Below, one piece after another: positions 59,610-64,000 of a stretch of 64,000 nucleotides of DNA. The position numbers and the translations under genes are program-made. Where the stretch lies: positions 1,279,082 to 1,343,081 of the forward strand of contig BCKK01000001.1 in the NCBI GenBank assembly GCA_001600615.1, given 5' to 3'. How positions within the stretch are numbered: the first letter of the stretch is position 1; every line of letters begins with the position of its first letter. This stretch comes from Dioszegia crocea. Taxonomy: Eukaryota > Basidiomycota > Tremellomycetes > Tremellales > Bulleribasidiaceae. The notes beneath the pieces are model-generated. The model worked only from the letters and a program-made list of their open reading frames with translations, searched no databases and had not been told where the DNA came from.

Positions 59610-61701
59610 ATGGCACCCGGTGCTCTCAACGTTGGCCCTAGTGCCCACTCGGACGAACTCCACCGACTCCTCGCAGGACGCGACACACGATGGTATCGAG
59701 GTCGACTTGCTCAACTCAATCTCATTCTGCTGCTCTTGTTAATCACTTCCAGTACCAACGGGTATGACGGTAGTATGATGAACGGTCTTCAGGTAGGTCA
59801 TCAATCCATTTATAGTGGATAGGGCTGACATCTACAGACTCTTGAGAACTGGAAGGGCTACTTTGGCGATCCCCAAGGCGGACTTCTAGGTCTCTTCAAT
59901 GCTATCCAGGTCAGTCCCGATCTTATTTTGAGTAACCGCTATACACCTGCTGACCTCACAGAACATCGGTGGTATTGTCGGACTCCCCTTCGCCCCCTTC
60001 GTCAGCGATCGGTACGGCAGGAAGGCAGCTATCGTCCTGGGCTGTATTCGTGAGTAAACCCCCTCTCCCTTGGTCAAGGTAACGTCGCTTACATCTGCAG
60101 TGATGCTCATGGCGACTGCCATTCAGACTGGTGCGCAGAACATCGGCATGTTCATCGGTGAGTGCTTCTCAAAGCCTTGAAGTGGCATAATGCTGACCAA
60201 AAGGTGCTCGATTCTTGATCGGATTCGGTCTATCCTTCGCATGCATTGCTGCTCCCGTCCTCATCACTGAGCTCGCGTACCCCACCCACCGTGCCCCAGT
60301 CACCTCCCTCTACAACAGTACCTGGTACTTGGGGTCCATCATCGCGGCGTGGACCACCTTCGGGACCTTCCGCATCGATAGCACCTGGTCGTGGAGGATC
60401 CCTAGTCTTATCCAAGGCGCTCCTTCCGTCCTCCAGCTCCTCCTCATCTTCCTCATTCCCGAATCGCCCCGATGGCAGATCGACCATGGCAAGGACGCCC
60501 AGGCTATGAAGACGCTGTGCTACTACCACTGCAACAGTGACGAATCCGACCCCCTCTTGACCTTCGAGTACCAAGAGATCAAGGAGGCCATTCGGATCGA
60601 GAAGCTCGCCAACAAGTCCAGCACCTACAAGAGCTTGTTCACATCGCCCGGTAACCGACGCAGGTACGTTGGCATGTCTTCCGCTTTACGGGCTACTGCT
60701 AACATCCAGACTCGCTGTCATCATCCCCATTGCCTTCTTCAGTCAGTGGTCGGGCAACGGCATTGTCAGCTACTATCTTTCGAAGACTTTGGATGGTATC
60801 GGAATCCGCTCCGAGGGTCAGAAGGTCAGTCATCCACGCAGCTACCCGAGCCCTGCTGACGACCCAGAACCTCATCAATGGTATCCTCCAAGTCTACAAC
60901 CTCGTCACTGCCTACATCGGGGCTCTCGTCGTCGACAAAGCTGGCCGAAGGCTTCTTTTCCTCACCTCTACTGCTGGCATGTGCGTGTCGTACGCCGTCT
61001 GGACAGCTTGTGCCGCGACATACGCCAAGAGCTACACCGAAGTCGATACTCTCGGCTATCCTATTGGCGCCAACACCTCAGCCGGGAATGGTGTCCTTGC
61101 TGCTATTTTCTTCTAGTACGTTCGCGTAGTTGGTATCCTTGCCCTGCTGACTCTCCAGCTACGGCTTCTACAACATCGCCTTGTCTCCCTTACTCGTGTC
61201 GTACACCGTTGAGATGTGAGTAAAAGGAATATTACTCACAACTAGGGTTCGCTGACTGTCAGTCTTCCCTTCCGCGTCCGCTCCAAGGGTCTTATGATCA
61301 TGCAGCTTTCGGTCAGCGCGAGTCTGGTGTTCAACCAGGTACGTGATGTCACCCTATCTCATATCGCGACTTGCTGACAACACTAGTATGTCAACCCCAT
61401 CGCCATGGACGCCCTCGACTGGAGGTACTACATCATCTACACCTGCTGGATCGCCTTTGAGTTCTGCTACCTCTACTGGGCAGTCATAGAGACGAAGGGG
61501 CGCAACGGACGCGCATTACCGCTCGAAGAGATCGCTTTATTATTCGACGGTCATCAGGCGCAAGAGGATCTCACATTCTACGCTCAAGCGGCCGCGGAGG
61601 GCCGTGCCGGCGAAGATGCGGCTGGTAACAAGGAGAAGGGCGAGTTTGACGATGAGAAGGCTGGTGGAGAGTATGTCGAGCGGGTTGAGGCGAGGAACTG
61701 A
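59610..61701 (+). CDS. MFS sugar transporter (hexose/lactose permease type)
   Basis: A gene with about eight introns from ATG 59610 to TGA 61699-61701, about 530 residues, with twelve predicted membrane segments. Signatures: NGYDGSMMNGLQ in TM1, PFVSDRYGRKAAIVLG, RFLIGFGLSFACIAAPVLIT followed by ELAYPTHRAP, IPESPRWQIDHG, DKAGRRLLFL, and WAVIETKGRNGRALPLEEIA near the end. This matches fungal sugar porters of the lactose-permease/hexose group. The C-terminal tail is acidic, with Lys/Glu pairs. A TATA box about 70 bp upstream and the strong codon bias point to a highly regulated, well-expressed gene. Substrate cannot be read from sequence. Confidence 0.87.
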
Positions 61702-62122
61702 GCTAAGGATTGGTCTTGACGAACATAATGGTAATTATAGTGATGGGAGAGGTCAGAAGTCAGATAGTGAAAGTGGTTTGAGTTTTCGGGCATGCACATG
61801 TACTGTGGCGCAATTCCACTCGACTGCACGATACCCTCTTGTCCGCTATCTTGCTCGTCCCAGCCCTCGAGAATCCTACTCATTGGATCTTCGATCTCAT
61901 CATCATAATGCATCGCGACCCATGGGTAGACCAGCGTATGGAGCAAGCTGGCAGACAACTGGCAGAACCTCTAAGCTCGGCCATCGGCCCGGATATCTAG
62001 ATGCCGGCATGCTCCACGTCCACCTCTGTACTGAAGTGCCTATAGCTGCCTCCATCCTCCGCTTTCAGCTCTACCCTTGTCGCTGGGCACCTATAACACC
62101 TGCGAATTCCGCTCAGCGAAAC
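61702..62122. other. Intergenic region before the RING-CH gene
   Basis: A 421-bp spacer between two plus-strand genes. The frame of the next gene is open through it but the ATG at 62123 is the natural start. No clear TATA box was seen. Confidence 0.3.
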
Positions 62123-63785
62123 ATGTCGCGAAATCGACGCCCAGCACCTTTGTTCTCCAACCCTCCCGAGCCCTACTTCAGCCGCTCGAGACGGCGATCA
62201 GGCTCAACCGAATCCGACGATGAGCAATACGTTGACCGCTCCCTACCCGCGTCTCCTTCAATTGCATCTGGTCGAGGAGCACATCAACCCGGGCCGTCAC
62301 GCGCGTACCGCTTTGCTGTGGAGGAGGAAGAAGTGCTCCGTCACGCTAGGGGGGCGTTTGATGAGGACGTTGAGCCAGAGGAGGAAGTGAAGGCGGAAAG
62401 TGATGGCGAAAACGATGATGATGATGATGACTTGAGGGAGATACGGGAGGAGGATGGTGATTATGCGAATGTCAGGCCTGGTGGAGATGCAGATCCTCGT
62501 GTCGATGAGGACGCCGAGGATGAGGAAGAGCCACCAGATGAGAGGCAATGCCGGATCTGTTTCTCGGGCCAGGAAGAGGAGGAGACTATGGGCAGGTTGA
62601 TCTCACCCTGTCTGTGTTCGGGGAGTATGCGAGTGAGTCTGAGGTCTTGATCAACAGGGATGTTGCTGACAGACAGTATGTCCATGGTGCGTTATCCCCG
62701 CCATGCCTAACACTGCGCTCATCATTCAGTGCAATGTATCAACGCTTGGCGAGGAACTGGAACTAACGCAGTGAGTGCACTTCGTAAGTGATTTGACTGT
62801 ACTAATCTTTCCCAGAAAGCATTCATGGGTAAGCTTAAAGCTTCTGCGCAAACTACGCTGACGTGCAGAATGCCCACAATGTAAACACCGCTACAAGTTG
62901 CGCCGAACTTTAATATCCGGCCTCGCCTCGTCCCGCCCCATCCTACTCCTCCTGTCGACTCTTCTCTTCCTTGCCCTCTCCATTATCGCCGGACATATCT
63001 TACACTCATACCTTCTGGGATCACCCCCAGCCAACTCTCGTCAAAAAGCTCTCCTCCGAACCCCAAAGCGGACCTACAGATCTAGCATCTTTGACATCTT
63101 CCAAGAAGACTGGGACACCTTTGACAATGGCGTAATCATCCTTGGTGGGGGCGGAAGGGATCTCATCCGTGATGTCTTCATGGGATCCATCCAAACTTTC
63201 ACCGATGTCGCCAACAACCTACTGTTGCGTCAAGAGAGCCTTTTGTCAAGGCTGGGGGCGCCAGAGTGGATCGGCACCATCGCCTTTTCATTCGGCATCC
63301 GCTTCCTCCTCGGTCTTGCTGTCCTCGGCAGTCTGAGCTTTCTCTCCCTCCTACTCTCACTCTCCCTCTTTGCCCCGCTAAACTTCGCGAACGGCCTCCG
63401 GGGCACCGGCATCTTCAATCGACGTAGGGGTAACGGCAATGGCGACGGCACGGCAGCGGGTCAGCTGATGATCGTCCTCTTCGTCCTCATCGGAGCAGCC
63501 AACACCTTGATCAAGGTATACCACATTACGGAACGTGTCACCCAGCGGCTGTTGATGTACGTCGAAACACAAATTCTCGAGGTGAATCCTGCCGAAAGAA
63601 GAGGCAGGGATCGGCGGCGCAAGTGGTATGTGACATGGTGGAAGGAAGGACGATGGGCTAGACGGGATGGCTGGGAAGAGGTCCGGGTGAGATTGTGGAT
63701 GGGAGCTAGGGAGGGATTGGGGCCTGTGTGGGAGAGAATGTGGACTGGGCGAGGGGCGGGAGCAGCCCATGGTGTGGGCATGTGA
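62123..63785 (+). CDS. RING-CH (MARCH-like) membrane E3 ubiquitin ligase
   Basis: Five exons: 62123-62632, 62677-62686, 62730-62770, 62816-62828 and 62869-63785, about 496 residues. A disordered acidic N-terminal part (poly-Asp/Glu, coded by GAT repeats) comes before a C4HC3 RING-CH domain assembled from all five exons: CRICF..., PCLCSGSMR, YVHVQCINAWRGTGTN and CPQCKHRYKLRR. At least three hydrophobic segments follow, as in MARCH/Ssm4-like ligases; the number in the membrane is uncertain. The C-terminus is Arg/Trp-rich and basic. It would ubiquitinate membrane or endomembrane proteins. Exons 2 and 4 are 10 and 13 nt long. Confidence 0.82.
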
Positions 63786-64000
63786 GGTGGAACGGGTGAA
63801 GTAGCTGTGGCGTGTATGATGGGATTACCTGTGCCGGACCCAAGCAGCGTTGTACAATACATACATTATTGCAAGATAAACAGATCACCTAATGGTCATC
63901 AATCACACATATCGACAAATAGGGTGTAGGGGCTCGACTGCCAATCTACTCCATCCTCCCGAGCCGTTCAACCTCTCCCTTACTCTTTCCCATAAAGCTT
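63786..64000. other. 3' flank at the right window edge
   Basis: 215 bp downstream of the RING-CH gene. No gene can be called in it. Confidence 0.3.

Overview
This window is nuclear DNA of a basidiomycete fungus, most probably a tremellomycete yeast (Cryptococcus/Saitozyma/Trichosporonales type). Genes are close together on both strands and cut by many very short introns (about 32-60 nt) with GT(G/A)AGT-like donors and a CTGA(C/T)-like branch site a few bases before the acceptor AG. The proteins match fungal families, including the fungal-only DASH subunit Dad3, fungal Trk K+ transporters and Zn2Cys6 regulators. No tRNA, rRNA, transposon or CRISPR array was seen. One ambiguous base (n, 28831) shows that this is draft assembly.

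Layout. 1-20.2 kb is mostly housekeeping: a partial membrane-anchored protein at the left edge, a small secreted Asn-Gly-Thr-rich protein, an EVE/THYN1 protein, a DDX51/Dbp6 RNA helicase, VPS51 (GARP) divergent from DAD3 (DASH), MCR1 (cytochrome b5 reductase), a putative eIF4E-binding 4E-T-like protein, an Urb2/Npa2-like ribosome biogenesis protein, SWC4/DMAP1 divergent from NAA10, and a GT18 glycosyltransferase. 20.5-43.2 kb is accessory and metabolic: a charged hypothetical protein, a Zn2Cys6 regulator (TF1), an F-box-like protein, a GH78 alpha-L-rhamnosidase divergent from an MFS sugar transporter, a cupin, a secreted L-asparaginase, an L-arabinitol 4-dehydrogenase, a secreted Cys-rich glycoprotein, a Trk potassium transporter and a second regulator (TF3). 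43.2-47.8 kb holds symplekin divergent from VMA10 (V-ATPase G subunit). 48-64 kb holds a two-finger C2H2 regulator, a large Zn2Cys6 regulator (TF4), TF2 (paralogue of TF1), a second MFS sugar transporter and a RING-CH E3 ligase with membrane segments.

How the genes fit together. The stretch from TF1 to the arabinitol dehydrogenase looks like a loose neighbourhood for use of plant-derived sugars and extracellular nitrogen: a hydrolase for terminal rhamnose, a transporter sharing its promoter, a pentitol dehydrogenase, an extracellular asparaginase and nearby regulators. The shared rhamnosidase/transporter promoter carries clustered CGG inverted repeats of the kind Zn2Cys6 proteins bind. TF1 and TF2 share sequence along their length and several intron positions, and each lies near a sugar transporter.

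The most unusual observations concern splicing: two GC-AG introns, one intron that seems to end in TG rather than AG, a 4-nt microexon supplying a zinc-binding cysteine, and a first exon that is only the start codon. All exon models here were made by eye from reading frames, splice signals and remembered family conservation; none was checked with transcripts or database searches.
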